From positions 62,001 to 126,000 of the forward strand of contig NZ_JAPDSH010000003.1 in NCBI RefSeq assembly GCF_029143285.1: a DNA stretch of 64,000 bases, given 5' to 3'. Positions 55,240 to 63,747 of this stretch are shown piece by piece (within the stretch, counting starts at the first letter, position 1; every line of letters begins with the position of its first letter). The position numbers and the translations under genes are program-made. The stretch comes from Vagococcus proximus (lineage in GTDB: Bacteria > Bacillota > Bacilli > Lactobacillales > Vagococcaceae). The notes beneath the pieces were generated by a model. That model saw only the letters and a program-made list of their open reading frames with translations, had not been told where the DNA came from and did no database searches.

Positions 55240-55620
55240 ATGACAAAACTAGATAACTTTAATGACTATCTCGTCAAAATTGACAACCCTGTCCACCGCG
55301 AACAGTTGACAGAAGTTCTTCAATGGGTAATTGACGAGTTCCCGACACTTGAAACGAAAATAGCTTGGAACCAACCGATGTACACGGATCACGGGACGTT
55401 TATTATCGGATTCAGCATTGCAAAACCTCATTTTGCGGTTGCACCTGAGGGAATTGTCATCGAGAAATTTGCAGATAAAATCGAAGCTGCTGGCTATAAC
55501 ATGGGTAAAAAGTTCATGCGTATCAAATGGGATCAACCAGTGAACTATGACTTACTTCGCGAGATTATCCAATATAATATTGATGAAAAGAAAGACTGCA
55601 CTACATTCTGGCGCAAATAA
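55240..55620 (+). CDS. DUF1801/YdhG-like protein
   Basis: A 126-residue protein of the YdhG/DUF1801 fold, with characteristic KIAWNQPMYTDHGTFIIGFS and KPHFAVAPEG segments. Some Bacillus relatives (Fra/YdhG) act as iron chaperones, others are uncharacterised. It is cotranscribed with the VOC gene upstream and followed by a terminator. AAGGAGA ribosome site. The family is likely; any iron role is only by analogy. Confidence 0.85.
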   Translation: MTKLDNFNDYLVKIDNPVHREQLTEVLQWVIDEFPTLETKIAWNQPMYTDHGTFIIGFSIAKPHFAVAPEGIVIEKFADKIEAAGYNMGKKFMRIKWDQPVNYDLLREIIQYNIDEKKDCTTFWRK

Positions 55621-55646
55621 AAAAAGACCTTAACAGGTCTTTTTGT
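55620..55646 (+). terminator. Intrinsic terminator
   Basis: Stem AAAGACCT / AGGTCTTT with T tail. Confidence 0.82.
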
Positions 55647-55841
55647 TTGCCCGGCAGGAAACTTGTATAAAATGTAACCTGCAACATATTTACTTACGCT
55701 ATAACATCTAATAAAACTTAATAATCAAAATTTCCTATAAAACAAAATAAGGGCGTTAACAGGTAAAATATCAGGATTAATATTGCTCAGTGCAACTATA
55801 AGTTGTATGGTGTAACTATCATAATATTGGAGGAGTATTAG

Positions 55842-56732
55842 ATGGGAATTAAAAAAAACACATCAAAGGGAGTTAATCTTATTAAACAATTTTTTTCTTC
55901 AGACTATGGACTGATTATTAGTTTACTAATTTTTTTCCCCTTAGGAATCTATTTAGTTTGGAAAAATAAGTCAGAATGGAAAACGAGTAGCAAATTTATT
56001 GCCAGTGTTGTACCGCTCATTATTTTTTATTTATTTGTTTCTAGTAACCAAGAATTAGCTACTCTTAAAACCGAAGCGGAAGTCGCTCGTCACTCTATTT
56101 CCGAAGTTAGCAAGAATTTAGAAGATGAACAAAATATCAATCTAAATCTGAAAAATAAATTAGATGAAACAGAGCTTGCACTATCTGAACTTGCTAGTGA
56201 ACATGAAAAATATGAGAAAAAAATGAAACCTTATGAAAAATTATCTGAGGCAGATGCTAAAAAGAAAATAGCTGATTTAAAAAAAGCTGAAGAGAAACGT
56301 CTAGAGGAAGAAAAACAAAAAAAAGAAAAAGAGAAAAAAGAAAAAGAAGAGCGTGAAGCTAAGTTAGCCGAAGAAAGAAAACAACGCCTTGCTGAAGCAG
56401 CAGAAAAAGAAGCTCGTGGCTATGAAACTGGCATTACATTCCAACAATTAGCTCGAACACCAGATAAATATTCGACAGAAAAAGTTAAATTTAATGGAGA
56501 AGTTCTTCAAATAATGGAAGGCGATGGGATTAATGCCATTAGACTTGCCGTGGGGGGCGACTACAATAGCGTTATCTACTGTATCTATGATAGCTCTATC
56601 GTCAGTACTCGTATTCTTGAAGACGACTGGATTACAATTTCAGGTATTGCTGATGGTTTGTATTCATACGAAACGACACAAGGTAACGAATTAACTATCC
56701 CTAAAGTTCTCGTTAAAAAAATTGATCAATAA
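55842..56732 (+). CDS. Membrane protein with a long coiled coil and an OB-like C-terminal domain
   Basis: A 296-residue protein. Two membrane helices lie near the N-terminus (about 22-42 and 52-68). A long charged coiled coil follows (about 70-190), including a Lys/Glu-rich block. The C-terminal domain (about 190-296) reads as a small beta domain (VKFNGEVLQIMEGDG and DDWITISGIADG). A GGAGGAG site precedes ATG. No family name can be given; the coiled-coil-plus-OB layout is seen in envelope proteins of Firmicutes. Single gene with a terminator. Confidence 0.78.
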   Translation: MGIKKNTSKGVNLIKQFFSSDYGLIISLLIFFPLGIYLVWKNKSEWKTSSKFIASVVPLIIFYLFVSSNQELATLKTEAEVARHSISEVSKNLEDEQNINLNLKNKLDETELALSELASEHEKYEKKMKPYEKLSEADAKKKIADLKKAEEKRLEEEKQKKEKEKKEKEEREAKLAEERKQRLAEAAEKEARGYETGITFQQLARTPDKYSTEKVKFNGEVLQIMEGDGINAIRLAVGGDYNSVIYCIYDSSIVSTRILEDDWITISGIADGLYSYETTQGNELTIPKVLVKKIDQ

Positions 56733-56772
56733 AAAAGAGCAACTTGTCTGATTGACAAGTTGCTCTTTTTTC
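56731..56772. terminator. Bidirectional intrinsic terminator
   Basis: Stem AAAGAGCAACTTGTC / GACAAGTTGCTCTTT between convergent genes. Confidence 0.92.
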
Positions 56773-56788
56773 ATACCTGAACATACAA

Positions 56789-57460
56789 TTATTCGCCTTC
56801 AATTCCTTTTCGAATCGAAAGCATCTCTTCTTCTAATTCTGAAATAAGAGTTGCGGTTGCTTCTAATCGTTTAGTTAGCGTTGTATCGGGTACATCATGT
56901 TTATATCTTAAGCCATGCTCCAAACTTGCCCAATAATCCATAGCAATCGTTCTAAACTGAACTTCAACTTTGATATACTTTGTTTCTTTCAAAAAGAATA
57001 CCGGAACCTCTAAAATAACATGCACACTACGATAACCACTTGGCTTCGGTTCTTTGATATAGTCTTTCACTTCGATAATCGCCACATCTGCCTGTTGGCT
57101 AAGTGATTTTAACACCATATAAATATCATCAACATAGGCACAAATCACACGGATACCTGCAATATCAGTTAATTCTTTTGAAGCATTTTCTGCAGTAAAC
57201 GCCACATCACGCTTCTCCAACTTGGTAATCAAACTTTTAAATGATTTCACACGACATTGGATGTTATGAATCGTATTTGTTCTTCCAATAATTTCATTGT
57301 TATTTAGTTCTCTATCAATAATTTTTAACTTTGTTTCTACTTCATCAATCGCTGATTGGTAATAAATCATTAACGACTGATAGGCTTCTAATGACTCCAC
57401 AGTTAAGGTTGGACTGTTAGTTGTCAATAGTTGTCTTGCTTCAGCTGTTTCAGATCTCAT
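56789..57460 (-). CDS. relP: RelP/YwaC-type small alarmone synthetase
   Basis: A 223-residue single-domain (p)ppGpp synthetase. Conserved segments are CRVKSFKSLITKLEKR, DIAGIRVICAYVDDIY, KDYIKEPKPSGYRSVH and VEVQFRTIAMDYWASLEH. These carry the catalytic Asp, the substrate Tyr/Arg/His loop and the Glu of the E-Q-R motif. The pattern fits RelP/YwaC better than RelQ/YjbM. These enzymes make ppGpp from GTP/GDP during cell-wall stress. It is the last gene of a tight four-gene unit after a membrane protein and an AAA+ ATPase, an unusual setting. TAGGAGGG ribosome site. Confidence 0.88.
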   Translation of the reverse strand: MRSETAEARQLLTTNSPTLTVESLEAYQSLMIYYQSAIDEVETKLKIIDRELNNNEIIGRTNTIHNIQCRVKSFKSLITKLEKRDVAFTAENASKELTDIAGIRVICAYVDDIYMVLKSLSQQADVAIIEVKDYIKEPKPSGYRSVHVILEVPVFFLKETKYIKVEVQFRTIAMDYWASLEHGLRYKHDVPDTTLTKRLEATATLISELEEEMLSIRKGIEGE

Positions 57461-57490
57461 TATACAGCCCTCCTAACATAATTACAGATT

Positions 57491-58039
57491 TTATAAAAAG
57501 TTTTCAATGATAAAGTAGCTTACTAAGCCTACTACAACTGAAATAATAAGAGGGACGGCTATCACTTGCATGACTAACCCACTTATCGCAAAAACACCTA
57601 GAAATAATAACTCAGCTAGACCTAAGGCTTTCGCCACCGATTTACTTCTGACTTTTTCAGTCCCCGACCATGGGTTTAACCCTTTATTTTTTAAATAGAA
57701 GTAATCTAGCCCAACTAGAGCCATAATCACAAAGGTTCCGATAGGTAAAAAGGGCTGAATCTCAACCTCCCAGATTGTCGTACTCTGTTGACTCATAAAG
57801 GCTGCAATGTAAACTAATACCGCCCAAGCCATAATACTCCATTTTTTTACACTACTCAATGAGTTAGCGATTGCATTGTAATACTTACCCAAAAAATGTT
57901 TAGTAAAAACTACATACCAGAGGATACCGAGTGGTAGTGCAATAATTAATAAAGCAATAATAAAGGCAATAACTAACGCAAACCCAAGAACGCCACCACC
58001 ACTATCCCTCTCTTTTACTATAAAATATCTATCTCTCAC
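57491..58039 (-). CDS. Uncharacterised membrane protein between AAA+ and RelP genes
   Basis: A 182-residue protein with about five hydrophobic segments (roughly 16-45, 68-84, 95-112, 139-158 and 160-178). It starts at GTG 58039 after GAGGAGG. The first residues are basic and include a Gly-rich run (DSGGGVLGF). I do not recognise it. It is 19 bp after the AAA+ gene and 30 bp before relP, so all are cotranscribed. It could be the membrane partner of the ATPase. Confidence 0.75.
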   Translation of the reverse strand: MRDRYFIVKERDSGGGVLGFALVIAFIIALLIIALPLGILWYVVFTKHFLGKYYNAIANSLSSVKKWSIMAWAVLVYIAAFMSQQSTTIWEVEIQPFLPIGTFVIMALVGLDYFYLKNKGLNPWSGTEKVRSKSVAKALGLAELLFLGVFAISGLVMQVIAVPLIISVVVGLVSYFIIENFL

Positions 58040-58058
58040 CCTTATATCCTCCTCAATT

Positions 58059-59912
58059 TTAGTTTGCTTGACTGCCTTCTAACACATCACATTCTTTAAT
58101 GATGCTAATCGCTCTATCATCCTGATTAATCGAGCCATCCATTACGATTCTCATATCTCTAGCTTGCCCAATAAATTGTAAAATATTTCTAACCCATCGA
58201 CCATTTCCATCAACACGACCTGCTTGTTTTTCTTGGATAATGAATCTTTCTAAAGCCTGTCTAGCATCTTCTTCTAAAATTTGACCTTGTTTTTTCAACT
58301 CTAATTCAGCTATAGCAATCAATTCTTCCGCAGTATAGTCAGGGAACTCAATTTTATTAATAAAACGACTCGCCAATCCCGGATTACTTTGCATTAGGCT
58401 TTGCATCTCTGCCGTATAGCCTGCCATGATCACAATAAGGTCTGAACGGTAATTTTCCATATCTGCTATCAAGGTCGTAATCGCTTCTTTCTTATACGTG
58501 TCATGTTGCGTTTCGGGGATTAATTCATACGCTTCGTCAATGAATAATACACCACCTCTAGCTGATTCAATCAACTCGTGCGTTTTCGGTGAGGTTTGAC
58601 CTAGATACTGACCAATCATATCTTTAACCGTCACTTCTGCCATTTTATTCGTTTGAATAATACCATGCTCATACAGTATGTCTGCTAATAATCTCGCGAC
58701 AACTGTTTTCCCTGTTCCTGGACTACCACCAAATATTAGATGAAGACTATTCGCCGTAACTGGTTGACCCATTTCTTTTCTTTTTTTATTGGCAATATTT
58801 GTATAAACATAGGTTTTTACTTTCTTCTTAACTTCTTCTAACCCTATCATTTCTTCTAACTTAGCTTCTGCTGATTGATTGACAGGCTTTTCTTCCTCTT
58901 GAACAATGGGTTGTGATTGACGTTCAAAATCTTCTCTAAATTTAACACGAGAATTTTCCCAAGAATATGAAATACTATCCTTTGCAATCCACCAAGTATT
59001 CGCATCACTATAATTTAAAAACTTAACTTCTCCAGACCAAATCTGGTTTAACCACTTTGCGCCAACTGACCATGCCCCTCCAATTAATACCTTATCGTTT
59101 GGATTATCAGTATTAATCTTAAAGACCTTGACTTGTTCCATCATACGTTTTTTCTCTTGTTCTGAAAATTCTGGTGTGACAACTTGGTTTATCGTGATAC
59201 TTCCTAGAATGATTAACCCTGTTAAGACCTCCTGGTTCAACTGATACTCACTATCTAATGCTAGCGACAAAACATAGTTATCAAGTGTCAATGTGTTGCC
59301 TTGTGGACGAACTGAAGTTTCTAATGAGTGAAGCTCGCCAATACTGCCATACCCTCTGATATTTGCCTTAACGATTTCTAGTTTATCTAATTGAAGCTCT
59401 GAAGCAATTAGGCTATCATCTTGTGCTTTATTATTAATGTAAGAATATTTTTCATGTTGAGAATTACCCAATTTTAAAGTTGTCCCACTAACACTAGTTG
59501 TACTTATTTGACCGTAATCAATGACAACCTCTTTTACGACAAGTTGTTTTAACGGCTGTGCTGTAAATAGCGACGGCAAGTAATTCCCCTCTTCTTTATG
59601 TGAAAAAGTGCAATTTTCAAGTGTTAAAACAATCCCTTCTTGCCTAGAGATAATCGCGTTTGTCTTCGTTTCCCCCACAAAATGGCAATTTTGAATTGTG
59701 CAATGCGTATGAAGGTTAAGCCCTACAGTTCCCTCATCTATATGCATCGTGTGTCCTTGACCATCAATTGTCACCGCTGCACGAAGTGAGACGCTGTCCA
59801 TAATATCCGATGTCAACTTAATGACATCTCCATCCTTTAATTTAGCACTTAAAGCCGTTAGAACGCCCTCTTTGGGTTTATTTCCTAGTAATCTTCCAAC
59901 TTTATATTCCAT
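58059..59912 (-). CDS. AAA+ ATPase of the CbbX/SpoVK/EccA type with an N-terminal beta-helix-like domain
   Basis: A 617-residue protein. Residues about 1-250 contain repeated short strands with a parallel beta-helix look (TIDGQGHTMHID, CTIQNCHFVGE, VLTLENCTFSH). The C-terminal part (about 345-610) is an AAA+ module: Walker A FGGSPGTGKT, Walker B GGVLFIDEAYEL, a sensor-1 region and an arginine-finger region NPGLASRFINKIEF. Close relatives are CbbX, SpoVK and EccA of type VII secretion. GGAGAG ribosome site. Second gene of the unit ending in relP. The combination is unusual; function unknown. Confidence 0.82.
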   Translation of the reverse strand: MEYKVGRLLGNKPKEGVLTALSAKLKDGDVIKLTSDIMDSVSLRAAVTIDGQGHTMHIDEGTVGLNLHTHCTIQNCHFVGETKTNAIISRQEGIVLTLENCTFSHKEEGNYLPSLFTAQPLKQLVVKEVVIDYGQISTTSVSGTTLKLGNSQHEKYSYINNKAQDDSLIASELQLDKLEIVKANIRGYGSIGELHSLETSVRPQGNTLTLDNYVLSLALDSEYQLNQEVLTGLIILGSITINQVVTPEFSEQEKKRMMEQVKVFKINTDNPNDKVLIGGAWSVGAKWLNQIWSGEVKFLNYSDANTWWIAKDSISYSWENSRVKFREDFERQSQPIVQEEEKPVNQSAEAKLEEMIGLEEVKKKVKTYVYTNIANKKRKEMGQPVTANSLHLIFGGSPGTGKTVVARLLADILYEHGIIQTNKMAEVTVKDMIGQYLGQTSPKTHELIESARGGVLFIDEAYELIPETQHDTYKKEAITTLIADMENYRSDLIVIMAGYTAEMQSLMQSNPGLASRFINKIEFPDYTAEELIAIAELELKKQGQILEEDARQALERFIIQEKQAGRVDGNGRWVRNILQFIGQARDMRIVMDGSINQDDRAISIIKECDVLEGSQAN

Positions 59913-59979
59913 TTAAGTCTCTCCATTCGTGAGTGGTTTTAGGTTAACCGTCATACTTTTTTTGTGATACGCCTACTCT

Positions 59980-60372
59980 CTATCTCGCCTGTATACAACC
60001 GAGACATAAAAGATATCCTGCAAAATCGCCTTGCTTTTGACGCTCATGTTCCACATTAATTAAAGCGTCATACCAAGTTGCGTCCCATTCTTTCATCGTC
60101 ATGTAACGTGCTAAAGGTTGTAATGTCGCCATAAAAGCATTATGTTGTGCTGTGCGCGAGGCATCCATTTGTTGTTTTTGTTCTTTCGTATACGTCAACC
60201 AATCGTTACGTTTTTTGACGTAGTCACTAGCCGCTTCAATCACTGAAGACCATAAAAAATTAAAATCCTCATCTTCACTATCTGCTGATCCATGAATCTG
60301 ATTGTACATCACTAATGCCTCTTCAAAAGATAACGCATTACTTTTTTCTAAATACTCTTGATAATTAAACAT
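59980..60372 (-). CDS. Uncharacterised soluble protein, first gene of the AAA+/RelP unit
   Basis: A 130-residue acidic, helical protein with a conserved-looking pair of Trp residues (EWDATWYDALINVE) and a C-terminal CLGCIQAR. I recognise no family. ATG at 60372 has AAAGGTGTGGGG upstream. It lies 67 bp before the AAA+ gene with no terminator between, so it probably begins the operon. It might be a substrate or adaptor of the ATPase, by context only. Confidence 0.7.
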   Translation of the reverse strand: MFNYQEYLEKSNALSFEEALVMYNQIHGSADSEDEDFNFLWSSVIEAASDYVKKRNDWLTYTKEQKQQMDASRTAQHNAFMATLQPLARYMTMKEWDATWYDALINVEHERQKQGDFAGYLLCLGCIQAR

Positions 60373-60455
60373 TTCCCCACACCTTTCACTCTTTTCTGTC
60401 TATTTTTTATAGTATCTTTTATCGAGCTATTTGTAAACTCAATTTAAAATACTGC

Positions 60456-60486
60456 AAAAAAAAAGAGACCACAATGACCTCTTTTA
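60456..60486 (-). terminator. Intrinsic terminator after the YccF gene
   Basis: Minus-strand stem AAAAGAG / CTCTTTT with T tail, overlapping the end of the gene; separates it from the AAA+/RelP unit. Confidence 0.7.
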
Positions 60487-60861
60487 ATAGTAATATCTAG
60501 AATTGACAACTTTTGCTCCAAATGGCATTAACGCTAAGCGAGCTAATTTAAAGGACTGTTTAGCAAACGGAATTCCGATAATTGTGATGGTTAATAGTAC
60601 ACCACTTATAAAGTGCCCTATAGCCAAAGGTAACCCTGAAATAATAATCCAAATAATATTCAAAATCAGTGATCCACCAGATGTACTCGTTATGATTTCT
60701 TTTCCGAACGGCCATAAGCTTAATTGTGCAAATTTAAAACATTGTAACCCTACCGGAATCCCTATGATACTGATACACCAAAGTACACCTGCTAAAAACC
60801 AACCAATAGCCCCTGCAAATCCTCCAAATATTAACCATAGTATATTTCCAATAACTCTCAT
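60484..60861 (-). CDS. YccF-domain membrane protein
   Basis: A 125-residue protein made of two similar halves, each with a hydrophobic pair of helices and the YccF motif: WCISIIGIPVGLQCFKFAQL and LTITIIGIPFAKQSFKLARL. Both halves end with a P-F-G segment (LWPFGKEI, LMPFGAKV). YccF proteins are inner-membrane proteins of unknown function. GAGGAAG ribosome site. Single gene. Confidence 0.9.
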   Translation of the reverse strand: MRVIGNILWLIFGGFAGAIGWFLAGVLWCISIIGIPVGLQCFKFAQLSLWPFGKEIITSTSGGSLILNIIWIIISGLPLAIGHFISGVLLTITIIGIPFAKQSFKLARLALMPFGAKVVNSRYYY

Positions 60862-61191
60862 ATTAAGTCACTTCCTCAACCAGATTCGATAGCCCTACCT
60901 TGAACTATCCTATATCTGTATCATACCATCTCATAAGTCGAATACAAGAATCTAGCTTAAATTTCAGACTAAGGTCTGAGAAGATTCGGTTATACGATAA
61001 TATAAAATTTTCTACCCATTTTTTGATTTTATACTTACCTATAGGTCACTATCTGTAAGTATATAAAAGGAAGTATCAACCTCTTGTCTAGTTTCAACAC
61101 TTGTCATTAAACGTTGTTTACTTATACGACTTATTATTGTCTCATGGTATAATAATACTACTAAAAAACATCTTAAAATGGAGGAAAAACT
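60862..61191. other. Intergenic region with a nested inverted repeat
   Basis: 330 bp between divergent genes. It holds a nested inverted repeat TATACTTAC-ct-ATAG / CTAT-ct-GTAAGTATA (61030-61063) and a probable -10 TATAAT (61151-61156) for the next gene. Otherwise nothing recognised. Confidence 0.55.
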
Positions 61192-61758
61192 ATGAAATTT
61201 TGGACAATCCAACCCAAAGAAGTACTTGATATTATTATGAAAGAAGACATTTATATTGCTGATTTTAAGAAGAGCTCTTATATCCAGGAGCTTCCTGATT
61301 TAATGGATTTATATGGTTTATTTTTAGATTCATTTAATGCACACAATGACACCAACTTACCCGGCTTAGTTTTCGCGTTTGCACAAAGTAATAATACTAA
61401 TTTATTTGAAATCCCTAATATTGAGTCATTCCGACAGTTGATGATTGAAAAAGAACCCGCTGTAGGTGGTTTTTGGACCTCTATTACAAAAAAAAATGCC
61501 TGCATCTTAGAACTGGAATACAATGCGGATGAGTTCAATCCTATCTTTATTGACTTTAATGATTTCCAATTCTTAATGCCTCCTATCACAGTCCCACTTC
61601 CACCTTATACGGAACCTGATATTGCACGCTTAGTCGGACATATTCATAACGGCACTGTGGAGACTTCTATTTTCCCAAGTTATGTCATGCAAGCACACTT
61701 ACCTTTTATTCGGAAAGAAAACATCATCTGTGGTTATGAGATGTTTCCGCTCCAGTAA
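61192..61758 (+). CDS. DUF3841-like protein
   Basis: A 188-residue soluble protein. The opening MKFWTIQPKEVLDIIMKEDI resembles DUF3841 proteins (x-x-W-T-I-Q-x-x-x-V). No catalytic motif is visible and I cannot assign a function. GGAGG precedes ATG at 61192. It is transcribed alone and converges on the HxlR gene with only 1 bp between their stops, with no obvious shared terminator. Confidence 0.65.
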   Translation: MKFWTIQPKEVLDIIMKEDIYIADFKKSSYIQELPDLMDLYGLFLDSFNAHNDTNLPGLVFAFAQSNNTNLFEIPNIESFRQLMIEKEPAVGGFWTSITKKNACILELEYNADEFNPIFIDFNDFQFLMPPITVPLPPYTEPDIARLVGHIHNGTVETSIFPSYVMQAHLPFIRKENIICGYEMFPLQ

Positions 61759-61759
61759 T

Positions 61760-62116
61760 TTAAAACTTTTCATCTAGCAGCTCAATCTCTTCACCTGCTG
61801 CTATCCGTTCGTTAATTGCTTTCTTGCCCCATTCTGACATACAGCTCATTAATTTCCCCAAAGACTGGCCTTGTTCTGTCAATGCATACTCCACCTTTGG
61901 GGGAATTTGATTGTAAACCGTTCTTGAAACGATGTTATCTCCTTCCAATTCACGTAGTTGCTGCGTTAACATTTTTTGCGTAATTTTTGGAATTCGTCGT
62001 CGTAACTCACTTGTTCTGAGCGTGCCTTGTCGTAAATGACAAATAATAATCGGCTTCCACTTTCCACCAATAATATCTAAGGTTGCTTCTACTGCAATAG
62101 TATAGGTTTTCTTCAT
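61760..62116 (-). CDS. HxlR-family transcriptional regulator
   Basis: About 118 residues with the HxlR/MarR-like winged helix: AVEATLDIIGGKWKPIIICH, LRTSELRRRIPKITQKMLTQ and the wing RTVYNQIPPKVEYALTEQG. Members respond to redox or electrophile stress and often control a divergent oxidoreductase, as here. ATG at 62116 fits AAGGAGG better than the ATG at 62122. No Cys is evident, so a cysteine-based sensor is unlikely. The gap to the next gene has repeated AGTACC palindromes. Confidence 0.92.
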   Translation of the reverse strand: MKKTYTIAVEATLDIIGGKWKPIIICHLRQGTLRTSELRRRIPKITQKMLTQQLRELEGDNIVSRTVYNQIPPKVEYALTEQGQSLGKLMSCMSEWGKKAINERIAAGEEIELLDEKF

Positions 62117-62149
62117 AGTCATAACCTCCTTATATAGGTTGGATTTTTA

Positions 62150-62188
62150 TAGGTACTTTTTAGTACCTACCGTACAAAAAAGTACCTA
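62150..62188. promoter_or_regulatory. HxlR operator candidate
   Basis: Palindrome TAGGTACT-TT-TTAGTACCTA (62150-62169) followed by a second half-site AAGTACCTA (62180-62188), between the divergent regulator and oxidoreductase genes. Confidence 0.65.
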
Positions 62189-62251
62189 CTTACTTCTTTA
62201 GCCTGTTCATTGTACAATAACATCTGTACAAAATAAAAGGGGGATTTTTAT

Positions 62252-63406
62252 ATGACGACGTTTCAATCATTATTATCCGAATTACAATTCAATAATGGTA
62301 CTATACTAAATTCAAAATTTGTAATGGCTCCCATGGTCGCTGAAGGCTCTTCTTATGAAGGCTATGTTGGCGAAGACGATTTAGCTTATTTTAATCGCCG
62401 TTCTAAAACAGCCTCTCTATTAATCACAGGCGCGACAGCTGTTGCTGATTTTGGTAATGCCTTTGGTCACGGACTAGCTAGTCTTGATGACACCTATCTA
62501 CCAGGTTTAACTCAACTTGCCACTACAATGAAACAGGACGGTGCTAAAGCTGTTTTACAATTATTCCATCCTGGACGTCAAGCACGTTATAGTTTCCAAG
62601 ATAAAGGCCTAGCTTATGGCCCAAGTAATGCTCAATTTTCTTTTTTGGATTATCCAACAACAGCTTTATCAAATGAACAGATTACTACTATGATCCAATC
62701 CTTCGCTGATGCAACGTCTCGTGCTATTAAAGCTGGTTTTGATGGTGTGGAAATCCACGGTGCTAATCACTATCTCATTCAACAATTTTTCTCAACACTT
62801 TCTAATACTCGTACAGATGAATGGGGAGGAACTTTAGAAAAACGTGCAAAATTTGCATTAGACATTGTAAAAGCCATCAAAAAAGTGATTGTTGAAGAAG
62901 CAACGACACCTTTTATTTTGGGCTATCGCATCAGTCCTGAAGAAGTCCATGGAGAAGATATGGGCTATACACTCGACGACTCACTTTATCTAATAGACGA
63001 AATCGCCGCACTAGGTGTTGACTATCTCCACATTTCTTTAGGAGGTCCTAATGGTTACGCTATGAAGGCTCGTGCTGGTTCACACTTAGATGAACCTATT
63101 AATAAAGTTATCCATAACACGATTGCTAATCGAGCAAAACAGATTGTCGTTGGTGATATCACTAGCCCCGAAAAAGCTCTAGACGCTTTAAATTACGGTG
63201 ATTTAGTTGCTCTAGCATCTGTTGCCATCGTTGAACCAGACTTCAAAGAAAAAATAAATCAAAATAAAGTAGAGTCTATCGACTTAGAAACTCTTCCTGA
63301 TTTGGATAATTTGAAAATTCCAAAACACTTTGGAACGGTCGCCGGCGTCTTAGCAACTAATCAATCAATTCCAGAAAAAGTCGTCACACAACTTAAAGAC
63401 AGTTAA
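62252..63406 (+). CDS. Old-yellow-enzyme-family NADH:flavin oxidoreductase
   Basis: A 384-residue FMN enzyme of the OYE family. The N-terminal FVMAPMVAEG segment, the active-site pair in VEIHGANHYLIQQF and the FMN-phosphate region near QIVVGDITSPEKAL are visible. Gram-positive relatives reduce enones, quinones or other electrophiles. It is divergent from an HxlR regulator, with shared operator repeats, so it is likely induced by such compounds. GGGGGA ribosome site; ends at a perfect terminator. Confidence 0.92.
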   Translation: MTTFQSLLSELQFNNGTILNSKFVMAPMVAEGSSYEGYVGEDDLAYFNRRSKTASLLITGATAVADFGNAFGHGLASLDDTYLPGLTQLATTMKQDGAKAVLQLFHPGRQARYSFQDKGLAYGPSNAQFSFLDYPTTALSNEQITTMIQSFADATSRAIKAGFDGVEIHGANHYLIQQFFSTLSNTRTDEWGGTLEKRAKFALDIVKAIKKVIVEEATTPFILGYRISPEEVHGEDMGYTLDDSLYLIDEIAALGVDYLHISLGGPNGYAMKARAGSHLDEPINKVIHNTIANRAKQIVVGDITSPEKALDALNYGDLVALASVAIVEPDFKEKINQNKVESIDLETLPDLDNLKIPKHFGTVAGVLATNQSIPEKVVTQLKDS

Positions 63407-63410
63407 CCGT

Positions 63411-63450
63411 AATAAAGCCTCTTCCTTAATTAAAGGAAGAGGCTTTATTT
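63411..63450. terminator. Bidirectional intrinsic terminator
   Basis: Perfect 17-bp stem AATAAAGCCTCTTCCTT / AAGGAAGAGGCTTTATT. Confidence 0.93.
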
Positions 63451-63732
63451 TTAGGCATCTGTCATAACAAGTTGTGTTTCTTTCGATGCATAGTCAGGCA
63501 TTGCTTTAAATAAATCTTGTAGTGCTGGTGTTTGATTGTGAGAGGCAACAGCTTCGTCATCACGCCACTGCTCAACCATTACAAATTTATTCTCTTCAGT
63601 TGTTGATTCATATAAATCATAAGCTAGACACCCTTCTTCTTTTCGTGACGAGGCAATTAAGGTCTGAGCTTTTTCTAAAAAGGCCTCACGCTTCTCTGCT
63701 TTAATGAAAAAAATTGCATTAATCACTTTCAT
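63451..63732 (-). CDS. Antibiotic-biosynthesis-monooxygenase-domain protein (YgiN-like)
   Basis: A 93-residue dimeric ferredoxin-like-fold protein of the ABM superfamily. It opens MKVINAIFFIKAEKREAFLE, and KEEGCLAYDLYES and VMVEQWRDDEA are typical. Relatives include the quinol monooxygenase YgiN. It lies 15 bp after the nitroreductase gene on the same strand, so the two are cotranscribed. Together with the nearby OYE gene this suggests a quinone/electrophile stress cluster. AGGAAGAAGG ribosome site. Confidence 0.88.
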   Translation of the reverse strand: MKVINAIFFIKAEKREAFLEKAQTLIASSRKEEGCLAYDLYESTTEENKFVMVEQWRDDEAVASHNQTPALQDLFKAMPDYASKETQLVMTDA

Positions 63733-63747
63733 ACTATCGCCTTCTTC

